Positions 53,364 through 61,274 of a DNA stretch of 64,000 nucleotides are shown here, piece by piece. Below the pieces are notes generated by a model. That model was not told the origin of the DNA and did no database searches. It saw nothing but the letters and a program-made list of their open reading frames with translations. A program made the translations under genes and the position numbers. Position 1 is the first letter of the stretch, and each line of letters begins with the position of its first letter. The DNA comes from Streptomyces eurocidicus (GTDB taxonomy: Bacteria > Actinomycetota > Actinomycetes > Streptomycetales > Streptomycetaceae). Where the stretch lies: assembly GCF_002891295.1 (NCBI RefSeq), contig NZ_LGUI01000002.1, positions 930,001-994,000 of the forward strand, given 5' to 3'.

Positions 53364-53531
53364 TCAGCGCCGTCGTTCCGGTCCGGGGGCCAGGCGTGTC
53401 TCCAGCGCGCGTACCGCCGTATCGGCCTCTCGTGCCGCTTCGGGGTCGTCGGGCTGCGCCAGGACCCGCATCAGGCTTGTCACCAGTGCCTGCTGGAGGG
53501 TCTCGGTACTCACCTCGTGCGACGGTGCCAT
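53364..53531 (-). CDS. Small 55-aa protein in the azoxy-like operon
   Basis: ATG 53531 follows AAGGAG at good spacing. The 55-aa product is acidic and helical (TLQQALVTSLMRVLAQP, then EAAREADTAVRALETRL). It has no Cys and no Ser-acceptor motif like DSL, so it is not an ACP. It lies 44 bp downstream of the VlmA-like gene. Function unknown; perhaps a helper or leader-type protein. Confidence 0.6.
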   Translation of the reverse strand: MAPSHEVSTETLQQALVTSLMRVLAQPDDPEAAREADTAVRALETRLAPGPERRR

Positions 53532-53575
53532 CCTCGTGCTCCTTACGAAGGCCCGGAGGGCAAGGGGCGGTTGAT

Positions 53576-54574
53576 TCACAGGGCGTTGCAGGCCCGGAAG
53601 ATATGGACGAAGGCGGCCGGAGACGCCTGACCGTCGAAGGCCACGTACTCCGGGATCATCTCCCGCGCGCCCCATTTGAGCTTGTAGGCCAGCTGTGTCC
53701 GGGCGGGGTAGAGGGCCTCGCCGTGTTCCCACAGATAGTGCATCAGCCACTGGAAGGCCGGGCTGTGCCCGGGGAGCTCGGCGGTGTCCCGCAGACCGGT
53801 GAACGGGGTGAACCCGAAGTGCAGCCAGGGCGTCCCCTCGCTCTGGAACACCCCGATCGCGTGGGCGTTGAGGGCCTCCATGAGGCCGGGGGAGCCGCCG
53901 GGCACCCGCCGGCTGAGATCGTGCAGCCAACCCGGGCGGGCGCCGTGCACCGGCGAGTAGGAGAGGTAGGCGACCACCTGGTCCTCTATCGTGCCCACGA
54001 ACAGCCGCCGGTGCGCCTGCGCGTCGCCGCCCACCTCGCCCACCAGGAACTCCAGCTCCCGTACGTGCTCGCCCTTGGCACCCAGCCAGGCCGCGTCGAC
54101 GGCGCGCAGGCGCGCGTACCAGTCCTCGGGCCGGGCCGCTTCCTGGATCATCAGGCCGTTGCGCAGGGCGCGGGAGATCTTGTTGCGCAACTGCATGAAG
54201 GGGGTGCCGCGCAGGGTGAAGTCCTTCAGCGGCAGCGCCCAGGAGGCGCCGATCTGGTTGACGGTGAAGCCGCGCCGGGCGTAGGCCCGTGCGTCGCCGT
54301 GCTGCAGCTGCACACCGACCAGGTGGAGGCCCTGGCCGGTCACATGGGCGCGGAAGCCGTCGAGGAGGGGGCCGTAGGAGTCGTCGGGGGCGAACGGGCC
54401 GCCGAACTGCACGGCGTAGCGGCCGGTGCGGCGGTAGACGACGACGCCGTCGGTGCCGGGGAGGGTGAAGGTGTCGTTGCCGCGGTTGAGAGCGAGGAAC
54501 GCGCTGGGGTTCTGCGCGCCGGTGTAGCGGGCGACCGCCCGGAGGATCTGCGCGTCGGTAGCGGTGGCGGACAA
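53576..54574 (-). CDS. VlmA-like DUF2156 aminoacyl-tRNA transferase (predicted)
   Basis: A 332-aa protein of the phosphatidylglycerol lysyltransferase C-terminal (DUF2156) fold, a tandem GNAT-like acceptor family that takes aminoacyl groups from tRNA. Patterns: AFLALNRGNDTFTLPGTDGVVVYR, GYAV-like RYAVQFGGPFAP, LRNKISRALRNGL, YLSYSPVHG, LHDLSRRVPGGSPGLMEALN, and a final PAFVHIFRAC. In valanimycin synthesis VlmA transfers serine from seryl-tRNA to a hydroxylamine, and I recall it as related to this fold. TTG 54574 is preceded by AGGAGGGG; the GTG at 54622 has none. A tRNA-Ser-like gene lies about 190 bp upstream on the other strand. Confidence 0.78.
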   Translation of the reverse strand: MSATATDAQILRAVARYTGAQNPSAFLALNRGNDTFTLPGTDGVVVYRRTGRYAVQFGGPFAPDDSYGPLLDGFRAHVTGQGLHLVGVQLQHGDARAYARRGFTVNQIGASWALPLKDFTLRGTPFMQLRNKISRALRNGLMIQEAARPEDWYARLRAVDAAWLGAKGEHVRELEFLVGEVGGDAQAHRRLFVGTIEDQVVAYLSYSPVHGARPGWLHDLSRRVPGGSPGLMEALNAHAIGVFQSEGTPWLHFGFTPFTGLRDTAELPGHSPAFQWLMHYLWEHGEALYPARTQLAYKLKWGAREMIPEYVAFDGQASPAAFVHIFRACNAL

Positions 54575-54759
54575 CGTCGGGCCCCCTCCTGGCGATGCGT
54601 GGCGACGCACCGAGTAGAGCACCCCGGGCCCCCTGCCGGAAGGGACCGGGAGGGAATTACGGGGCGGGTACGGCGGTGTCAGCCGCGTGTCAGGTGTGTG
54701 TCAGGAAGGGCTGGCACTGTGGTCCGGGCGAGCGGCTCCGTCGGCGGGGCGGCCCGCCG

Positions 54760-54843
54760 GGAGAGGTGCCCGGAGCGGCTTATCGGGGACCGCGGTGCGC
54801 GGTCGGGCGCAGGCCCGCGCAGGTTCGAATCCTGCCCTCTCCG
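54760..54843 (+). tRNA. tRNA-Ser-like gene, class II fold, non-canonical anticodon loop
   Basis: An 84-nt tRNA fold. Acceptor stem 54760-54766 (GGAGAGG) pairs fully with 54836-54842, with discriminator G54843; CCA is not encoded. T8-G9 is followed by a 4-bp D-stem (54769-54772/54784-54787) with loop AGCGGCTTA, as in tRNA-Ser. A long variable arm (stem 54805-54808/54813-54816) and a perfect T-arm (GCAGG-TTCGAAT-CCTGC, 54819-54835) follow. These are seryl-tRNA synthetase identity features, which do not include the anticodon. The anticodon arm is aberrant: stem GACCG/CGGTC with loop CGGTGCG, lacking U33 and a purine at 37. It could not decode well. It lies within the azoxy-like cluster, next to the VlmA-like gene. 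Confidence 0.75.
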
Positions 54844-54919
54844 CCCAGGGCCCCAGGTCCGGGGGCTTGCCTTCGCTCTCCGCTTCCGGCTGCCCCGCGA
54901 CGCTGTGGCGTGGCGGGCT

Positions 54920-56140
54920 TCAGGCGGGCGCGAAGGCGAGGACGGCGTTCTGGCCGCCGAACCCGCAGGAGTTGCTCAGGACCAGGCCGGACGGCGCGGT
55001 CGCGGGGGAGGAAGCGACGTCGATGTCCATCCGGGCGTCGAGCGTGGTGAGGTTCGCGGTGGGCGGGACGAGGCCGTGCTCGGCGGTCAGGACCGCGAAG
55101 ACCGCTTCCACCGCCCCCGCGGCGCCCAGCAGATGCCCGGTCACCCCCTTGGTGGAGGTGACGAGCGGACGGCCCGTCAGCACCCGGTGGATCACCCTCG
55201 CCTCGGCCAGGTCGTTGAGCGGGGTGGAGGTACCGTGCGCGTTGACGTGCCCGACCTCGCCCGGCGAGGCGTCGGCGTCGGCGAGGGCGGCGCGGACAGC
55301 GGCCTCCAGACCGCGCCCGCCCGGGTGCGGCGAGGTCATGTGATGGGCGTCGGCCGACGCCCCGTAGCCCACGATCCTCCCGCGTACCCGGGCCCCGCGC
55401 GCCCGCGCGTCGGCCGTCCGTTCCAGCACCAGGATCCCGGCGCCCTCCCCGGCGACGAACCCGTCCCGGTCGGCGTCGAAGGGCCGGGACGCGGCCCCCG
55501 GATCCCCCTCCCACCGGGAGAGCGCCCCCATCTGCGCGAAACCGGCCATCACCAGGGGGGTGAGCATCGCCTCGCTCCCGCCCGTCAGCACGATGTCGCA
55601 CCGGTGGAGGGCGAGCAGGTCACGCGCGGTGCCCACGGCGCTCGCCCCCGAGGCGCACGCGGTGGCCACCACCAGGTTGGGGCCCAGGGCCCCGAACTCC
55701 AGGGCGGTCTGACCGGCCAGCATGTTCGGCAGCTGCATCGGCAGCAGCAACGGGGACACGCGCGCCGGGCCCTCCCCGAGCAGCACCCGGTGCTGCTCCT
55801 CCACCGTCACCGGCCCGCCGTCCGCGCAGCCCAGGACGACGCCGACGCGGGCGCCGTCCCAGGTCGCCGGGTCCAGTCCGGCGTCGGCGACCGCCTCCCG
55901 GGCCGCGACCAGGGCGAACTGTACGAAGGGGTCCAGGCGATGGGCGCGGCGCGCGCCCAGCAGCCGGGCCGCGTCGAAGTCCGGCACCCGGCAGGAGATC
56001 CGTACCCGGTGACGCGCGAGGAGGGGGTCGAGGGCGGCCGCCGGGTGCCCCTCCGCCACCGCCTGCCAGCTGGGCCCGACGCCGATCCCGCCCGGCGTGA
56101 CCAGACCCAGCCCGGTAACCGCCACGTCGACACCGCTCAT
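54920..56140 (-). CDS. Beta-ketoacyl-ACP synthase II (FabF-like)
   Basis: A 406-aa thiolase-fold condensing enzyme. Nucleophile Cys162 is in VVATACASGASAVG. The two catalytic His are in NAHGTSTPLND and TGHLLGAAGA, with Lys in STKGVTGH. The C-terminal Gly-rich loop reads NSCGFGGQNAVL rather than the common FGGxN with His/Thr. It extends acyl-ACP chains by decarboxylative Claisen condensation. ATG 56140 overlaps the preceding small gene as ATGA, so they are coupled. Paired with a KAS III in one operon, it may build the fatty chain for the pathway. It has no ACP partner in the cluster and would use the general fatty-acid ACP. Confidence 0.93.
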   Translation of the reverse strand: MSGVDVAVTGLGLVTPGGIGVGPSWQAVAEGHPAAALDPLLARHRVRISCRVPDFDAARLLGARRAHRLDPFVQFALVAAREAVADAGLDPATWDGARVGVVLGCADGGPVTVEEQHRVLLGEGPARVSPLLLPMQLPNMLAGQTALEFGALGPNLVVATACASGASAVGTARDLLALHRCDIVLTGGSEAMLTPLVMAGFAQMGALSRWEGDPGAASRPFDADRDGFVAGEGAGILVLERTADARARGARVRGRIVGYGASADAHHMTSPHPGGRGLEAAVRAALADADASPGEVGHVNAHGTSTPLNDLAEARVIHRVLTGRPLVTSTKGVTGHLLGAAGAVEAVFAVLTAEHGLVPPTANLTTLDARMDIDVASSPATAPSGLVLSNSCGFGGQNAVLAFAPA

Positions 56141-56361
56141 GACACCCCCGCGTCCCGTCCCTTAGCCGGGGCCCCGGTGGGCCTGGAGCTGCCCCCGATC
56201 GCGTCCCCGGCTACGTCCCCGGCCGTGTCGTCGGTGGCCGGGCCTGTGCCGCGGCCGACCCCGGCGGCGACCGTGCCCGCCGCCCGGCCCGCCGGGCCGG
56301 TCGTCCCGGGCCCGGCCCCGCGCCCGCCCGCCCGGACTTCCCTCTTCGGCTCTTCCCACAT
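56137..56361 (-). CDS. Small 74-aa Gly/Ala/Thr-rich protein between KAS III and KAS II
   Basis: ATG 56361 has GGAAGGA upstream, and the TGA overlaps the KAS II ATG, so it is probably translated and coupled. The peptide starts MWEEPKREVRAGGRGAG and continues as Gly/Ala/Thr/Arg-rich, disordered sequence with no cysteine or recognisable motif. It could be a linker, a chaperone-like helper or a degenerate gene. The GC-rich composition means a fortuitous frame cannot be ruled out. Confidence 0.45.
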   Translation of the reverse strand: MWEEPKREVRAGGRGAGPGTTGPAGRAAGTVAAGVGRGTGPATDDTAGDVAGDAIGGSSRPTGAPAKGRDAGVS

Positions 56362-56453
56362 CGTCGGGGTTCCTTCCCGGACCCGTCCGGCCGGCAGGCC
56401 GCCCGGACAACAGCACGCACGGCGGAGGCGAAGAGCGGGGGAGCGGGCGTGCG

Positions 56454-57515
56454 TCAGGGGGAGGGCAGGGCCGGCCAGGTGACGGTGGTCGCCCCCCATG
56501 TCAGGCCCCCGCCGAACGCCGTCAGCAGCACCCGCTCGCCCGCCCGTACCTCCCCCCGCGCCGTGGCCTGCGCCAGCAGCAGCGGGATCGAGGCGGCCCC
56601 GGTGTTGCCGACCTCCTCGATGTTCGACAGCCGGCGCCCGGGCGCGATACCGATCCGGTCCCCGACCGCGGCCAGGATCCGGGCGTTCGCCTGGTGCGCC
56701 GCCAGCCGGTCGACGTCCGCGACCGTCCAGCCCGCCCCCTCCAGCGCCGCGTGCGCGGCGTCCGCCATCCGCTCCACCGCGTGCCGGAACGTCTCCCGCC
56801 CGCGCATCCGGAAGAACTCCTCGCCCACCGCCGCGGGCCGCCCCGAGGACCGCTGCCGCGACCCGCCGGCCGGCACCTCGATGAGTTCGCCCAGCTCTCC
56901 GTCGCTGCCCAGGACCACCGGACCCACCGCCCCCGCCTCTCCCGCCTCCCCGGCCCGTAGCACCACCGCCCCGGCACCGTCCGCGAAGATCACCGCGGTG
57001 GCCCGGTCCCCGGGGTCGATCAGTGTGGTGAAGGCGTCCGCCGCGACGAGCAGTACCCGCTCCGCCCCGCCGGAGGCGATCAGCCCGCCCGCGGTGGCCA
57101 GACCGTAGAGGAAGCCCGTGCACACCGCGGCGATGTCGAACGCCGCGACGCCGCCGAGCCCCAGCCGCGTCGCCACCTCCGGCGCCGTCGCCGGACACGG
57201 CCGGTCGGGAGTGGTCGTCGCGAGCACCACCGTGTCGACGCGCCCCGCCCCGGCGGACTCCAGCGCCCGCCGCCCCGCCTCCACCGCCAGGTCGGAGGTG
57301 GCCGTGCCCGGCGCGATCACATGCCGGGCACCGATCCCGGTGCGGGTACGGATCCACTCCTCGGACGTTCGCAGACGGCGCGTCAGATCCTTGTTGGTCA
57401 CCACATCCGGCGGTACGTACCCCCCGACACCCGCCACGACCGCCGTCCGCCCCGCGGCCGGACCTCCCGTGCGTCTGCCCGCCGCACCCGTACGCGTGCC
57501 CGTCCCCGTGGTCAT
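56454..57515 (-). CDS. Beta-ketoacyl-ACP synthase III (FabH-like)
   Basis: A 353-aa condensing enzyme. An Arg/Thr/Gly-rich lead of about 23 residues precedes GVGGYVPPDVVTNKDL. Catalytic residues are Cys132 in DIAAVCTGFLYGL, His in AAHQANARIL and Asn in GNTGAASIPL, the FabH triad. KAS III primes chain synthesis from an acyl-CoA. ATG 57515 overlaps the VlmB-like stop as ATGA. With KAS II in the same operon, the cluster has its own priming and elongation pair, suggesting a dedicated acyl chain for the product. Confidence 0.93.
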   Translation of the reverse strand: MTTGTGTRTGAAGRRTGGPAAGRTAVVAGVGGYVPPDVVTNKDLTRRLRTSEEWIRTRTGIGARHVIAPGTATSDLAVEAGRRALESAGAGRVDTVVLATTTPDRPCPATAPEVATRLGLGGVAAFDIAAVCTGFLYGLATAGGLIASGGAERVLLVAADAFTTLIDPGDRATAVIFADGAGAVVLRAGEAGEAGAVGPVVLGSDGELGELIEVPAGGSRQRSSGRPAAVGEEFFRMRGRETFRHAVERMADAAHAALEGAGWTVADVDRLAAHQANARILAAVGDRIGIAPGRRLSNIEEVGNTGAASIPLLLAQATARGEVRAGERVLLTAFGGGLTWGATTVTWPALPSP

Positions 57516-58528
57516 GCCCGGCCCCGGGGCGGCGGTCCGGCCGGCACCCGCGCCGGCAGCCCCATGTAGGCCATGCGGGACTCGGCCATCTCCTGCGTCC
57601 ACCGCTCCGCCATCGCGTACCGCTGCCCGGCGGTGGTGTCCACCATCCGCACCCCCGGCCACAGCTCGTAACCCCCGATACGCCCCGCGTGCGCGCGCAT
57701 GCCCTCCTGGAACAGCTCCTCGCGGTGCAGGACGTACCCCCGGTCCGGGATCTCGTCCCACAACCGCGCTCCCTCCCGCAGGATCTCCAGCAGCCGGGGG
57801 CGGTAGGAGGGGTGCGCGGCCAGGTGATCGCGCAGGATGGTCGCGGCCACCGCCAGGTGCCGGATCTCGTCGATCGCCGCCCCTCGGGAGATCTCCCCGG
57901 TCGCCGGCGACAGCGGGGCCCACTTGCGCTCGCTCAGCTCCGCCGCCGGCGCCAGGACCCCCTCGATGACGATCGCGAACACCGCCACCCCGCCGGCGAA
58001 GTCGCCCCGGTCGCGCACGATGTCCAGGGTGAAGTCCACGACCGGGTCGAGCACGTCGCGCCGGTAGCCGGCCCCCATCTCCGCCAGATCCTCCAGCAGG
58101 CTCCGCGCCGGGCATCCGACCTCGACCAGATGCTCGCGGAAGACCCGGGCGTGCCGTGCCTCGTCGATCAGCTGGGTCGCGTAGAACTCCATCTCCGGCA
58201 CCCCCGGTGCCAGTGGGACGTAGTGCCCCAGCAGCCGGGTGGCGGCCTCCTCGGCCAGCGCCCGGAACCCGAACTCCAGGACCAGCGCGTCCCGCAGCGG
58301 CCCGTCCTCCTTCAGGAAGTCCGGCACCAGCGCGTCCGGGTGGTGCCCGGTGGCGCCGCGATCGCGCAGCGTGCCCTGGGCGACGGAGGTGAACCAGTAG
58401 GCGAGATTGCACTCCCGGGGTCCCAGGGCCAGCTCCTTGGCGCCCTCCAGCAGCCCCGGGGCCCGCTCCCAGTCGGCCTCGGGTGCGACAGCCGCCCCGG
58501 CATCCTCGGAGGTAGGGGAAGAGGTCAT
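57512..58528 (-). CDS. VlmB-like ferritin-fold protein
   Basis: A 338-aa, largely helical protein from ATG 58528, with AAGGAG upstream. Two carboxylate-His stretches stand out: EMEFYATQLIDEARHARVFREHL and ISRGAAIDEIRHLAVAATILRDHL, the ExxH-type pairs of a ferritin-like di-iron site (E-x-x-R-H). The length and pattern fit the VlmB-like group, named after an essential but poorly defined protein of the valanimycin cluster. A di-iron oxygenase acting on a nitrogen substrate is plausible. It is coupled to KAS III and follows the VlmH-like gene. The family name is by recall, the metal site by sequence. Confidence 0.75.
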   Translation of the reverse strand: MTSSPTSEDAGAAVAPEADWERAPGLLEGAKELALGPRECNLAYWFTSVAQGTLRDRGATGHHPDALVPDFLKEDGPLRDALVLEFGFRALAEEAATRLLGHYVPLAPGVPEMEFYATQLIDEARHARVFREHLVEVGCPARSLLEDLAEMGAGYRRDVLDPVVDFTLDIVRDRGDFAGGVAVFAIVIEGVLAPAAELSERKWAPLSPATGEISRGAAIDEIRHLAVAATILRDHLAAHPSYRPRLLEILREGARLWDEIPDRGYVLHREELFQEGMRAHAGRIGGYELWPGVRMVDTTAGQRYAMAERWTQEMAESRMAYMGLPARVPAGPPPRGRA

Positions 58529-58606
58529 TCGTGTCACGCTCCTTGTCCGCAGCGGGCCGGTGCCGGCCCGGTCCGGTCCGCCGGGGCGCACCGGACCGGG
58601 CCCCGT

Positions 58607-59746
58607 TCACGCCAGCTCCAGAGGACCCCCGCCGAAGTACCGCAGCAGCGGCCGGGCCGCCCCCGCCCGGGCCGGCGGGTGGAAGGCCAGCGCCCGCACG
58701 GCCCCCGCCATCCGGGCATGGTCGGGGCCGCGGACGAAGTCCAGCCCGCCCAGCAGCTCCAGCGCCTGCGCGGCCACCACCGGCAGCGCGTCCTGCACGG
58801 TGTACCGGGCGACCAGCACGGCCGCGACCGCCGCCTCACCGGACAACCCCTCCCGCACCGCTCGCGCCGCCCCCTCCAGCACCGCGATCGCCGCCTCCAG
58901 ACGCACCGCCAGCCCCGCCCGCTCGTCCTCCGTACCCCGCTCACCGGCCATCACGGCCTCCACCAGGGCACCGGCGGCCCCCGTGTACCCGGCCGACACC
59001 AGCATCTCGAACCAGACGAACCCGGCGGTCTGCAGATCGTCCAGCCGGTGCGGATCTCCCTCGGAGGTCCGCACCACCAGCTCCCGGGGGACGAAGACCT
59101 CCTCCAGGACCACCTCGTCGCTCTCCGCGCCGGCCAGCAGATCGCTGCCCCAGAACGGGCGCACGCTCATCCCCGAGGTCCCGGCCGGCACCAGCGCCAG
59201 GGCCAGTTCGCCGCGCCCGTCCTCGCCCGGCACCGCGACGCTCGCGGTGAGCCAGTCCATGGACGCCGACAGGCTGCACGGCTTCTTGGCGCCGGTCAGC
59301 AGGTAACCGCCCGCCACCGGGCGCGCCGTCACCGACGGGGTGAGGATGTTCGCCTGCGTACGGCCCTCGGCCCACCCCGACGCCATCAGCTGCCGTCCGG
59401 GCACCACCTGGTGCAGCATCTCCAGCTGCGCCGTACTCAGCCGTCCGCCGTGCCCGGCCAGGGAGTAGAGCATGGCGGCCGTGAAGTGATGCATCGTCAC
59501 CGCAGCCGCGAGCGAAGGCGACGAAGCGCCCAGGGCCCGCTGGACCGCGACGGCCTGCACCGGGTCCGCGCCGTGCCCGCCGAACGCGGTCGGCACCAGC
59601 AGCCCCACCCCGTCGTGGGCGCGGAACAGGCCGATCACCGGCCCGCCCGCCCTCTCCCGCTCCGCGTAGGGGACGGCGGCCAGCGCTTTGAGGAGCCCCG
59701 GGTGGTAGTGCTCGCACACCTCTCGGGCCAGATCGAGGGAACGCAA
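58607..59746 (-). CDS. VlmH-like flavin-dependent amine N-oxygenase (acyl-CoA dehydrogenase fold)
   Basis: A 379-aa acyl-CoA dehydrogenase-superfamily flavoprotein. Patterns: FGGHGADPVQAVAVQRALGASSPSLAAAVTMHHF, TARPVAGGYLLTGAKKPCSLSASMDW, VVLEEVFVPRELVV, and a helical C-terminal domain. VlmH, the isobutylamine N-hydroxylase of valanimycin, has this fold and uses reduced flavin from a separate reductase; no reductase lies in this operon. TTG 59746 was chosen because GGAGG lies 7 nt upstream; an in-frame ATG 18 bp upstream (59764) lacks a good site. It is the first gene of the operon, which runs to the desaturase. N-oxygenation is inferred mainly from the neighbours. Confidence 0.75.
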   Translation of the reverse strand: MRSLDLAREVCEHYHPGLLKALAAVPYAERERAGGPVIGLFRAHDGVGLLVPTAFGGHGADPVQAVAVQRALGASSPSLAAAVTMHHFTAAMLYSLAGHGGRLSTAQLEMLHQVVPGRQLMASGWAEGRTQANILTPSVTARPVAGGYLLTGAKKPCSLSASMDWLTASVAVPGEDGRGELALALVPAGTSGMSVRPFWGSDLLAGAESDEVVLEEVFVPRELVVRTSEGDPHRLDDLQTAGFVWFEMLVSAGYTGAAGALVEAVMAGERGTEDERAGLAVRLEAAIAVLEGAARAVREGLSGEAAVAAVLVARYTVQDALPVVAAQALELLGGLDFVRGPDHARMAGAVRALAFHPPARAGAARPLLRYFGGGPLELA

Positions 59747-60228
59747 CGGGCGACCTCCGCTCATCAGGTGCTGCTCATCAAGGCCACGGCGAACGTGTAC
59801 GGGCGGAGCCGGTGGGCCGGCGCGGAACGAGGAGAGTGCGGCAAGCTCGGGTGAGGTCCGTTCCGTCCCGGGCGCAACCGATCGTGTCAGGCGCCCCTGA
59901 CCTGTCGCTGACGCGGAGCTGATTCCCGGCCCGCCGGGCGGGGCACGATGCCGTCCTCTCGCCGCGCTGTCCGCCGCGCGGGTGCGCGGGCACGGGCGGA
60001 GGCCGGTGCACCGGGGCGGTGTACGAACAGGCCGCACTCCGGGCGGTGCACGGCCGGCCTCGGCCCGCCCGCCGTCGTGCCCCACCCCGCCTCGTCTCAG
60101 ATCTTGTCACCGCACCCGCCCCTGTTCCTGTCCCGCCATGGCCGGACCACCGGACGCCCGCATCCCGGCAGGTGACGTAGAGTCACCTTCTTCGGCCTTG
60201 ACAGGCCGGAGTCCTGACGGGACCCCCG
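59747..60228. other. Divergent promoter region of the azoxy-like operon
   Basis: About 480 bases between the minus-strand VlmH-like gene and a plus-strand hypothetical gene. A consensus TTGACA lies at 60198-60203 on the plus strand, but no matching -10 box follows. No recognisable gene; short open frames are shadows. Confidence 0.5.
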
Positions 60229-60999
60229 TTGAACCACCGCATCTCCGCCGACCCTCACACCGGCACCACTCCGGACGACAGCGCGGGTCTGCCGGCCGCC
60301 GTCGCCCGCCTCACCGACACCCTCGCCGGACAGGCGGGTGACCCCGGGACAGGCTGTCACCAGTGCTACGGCGAGGAGGAGGTCGCCGAACTGCGCGACC
60401 CCCGCGCCCCGCTCTCCGACGACCTGGTGCACTACACCGCCCGGGACCTCACCCACTGGCCCCGCTCCGCAGAGGCGGCTCGCCGCGTCCTGCCGCGCCT
60501 GGCCGCCCTGGCGGCCGCGGGGGAGTACGTCGGCGAACTCGAGGGCACCGCACTGCACCAGGCGGGCTGGCAGACCTGGCCCCAGGACCAGGCCGACGCC
60601 GTCTGCACCTTCCTCGACGCCTACTGGACCACGGCCCTGCGCCGGAGGGACCCCGACCACCCCCTCGATGACGTCTTCGCGTTCTGCTCCACCGCCCACG
60701 GCACACCGGCCCCCTGCCTGGCCCGCTGGGAACGAGAGCGGCACCCGGCCGCCGACGCCCACCTTGCCGACACCGCCCACGGGTGGATCGAGGACCTCCT
60801 GCTGGACGCCGTCGACCCCGTCGACCCTCTCTGGTCCACCAGCCCCGGCTCAGCCCCGGACCCCGAGGCCCAGCTGCGCACCTGGATCCTGACCCACGCG
60901 GCCCCCCGCCTGCGCCGCCACACCACCGACCCCGCCCTCCGCCATACCCTGGACCGCCTCCAGGCTCTTGGCCTGCCCATGGGCCGCGACAGCGTATAA
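60229..60999 (+). CDS. Hypothetical protein
   Basis: A 256-aa soluble, acidic, helical protein rich in Trp and His (LTHWPRSAEAARRVLPRLAALAAAGEYVGEL and AGWQTWPQDQADAVCTFLDAYW). It has three or four Cys, including CHQC near the N-terminus (residues 43-46), which could bind a metal. I do not recognise the family. TTG 60229 is the best available start, with only a weak ribosome-binding site. It is divergent from the azoxy-like operon; membership in that cluster is uncertain. Confidence 0.65.
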   Translation: MNHRISADPHTGTTPDDSAGLPAAVARLTDTLAGQAGDPGTGCHQCYGEEEVAELRDPRAPLSDDLVHYTARDLTHWPRSAEAARRVLPRLAALAAAGEYVGELEGTALHQAGWQTWPQDQADAVCTFLDAYWTTALRRRDPDHPLDDVFAFCSTAHGTPAPCLARWERERHPAADAHLADTAHGWIEDLLLDAVDPVDPLWSTSPGSAPDPEAQLRTWILTHAAPRLRRHTTDPALRHTLDRLQALGLPMGRDSV

Positions 61000-61274
61000 C
61001 GCGTATGCGCGTCAGCATTTCGGCGACTCACCCGAAGTACCGCCACAGTCAATCTTGCTGTGAGTACAGGGCTGTGAACCAGCCGTATTGGCTTGAGAAA
61101 GTTCCCGGCCCTCGGGCCTGTGTCGCACAACACAGCGATCGAGGGGGCTTATGGGGTGGTTTGTTGAAGTGGATCCCGCCCCAAAGGTGTAGACCGCATG
61201 CTTCAGGGTCCTCTACGTTCACTTGCCGCGACCTTTACGTGGTCTTCACGTTCGGCTCTGGGGAGGGCTGGGGG

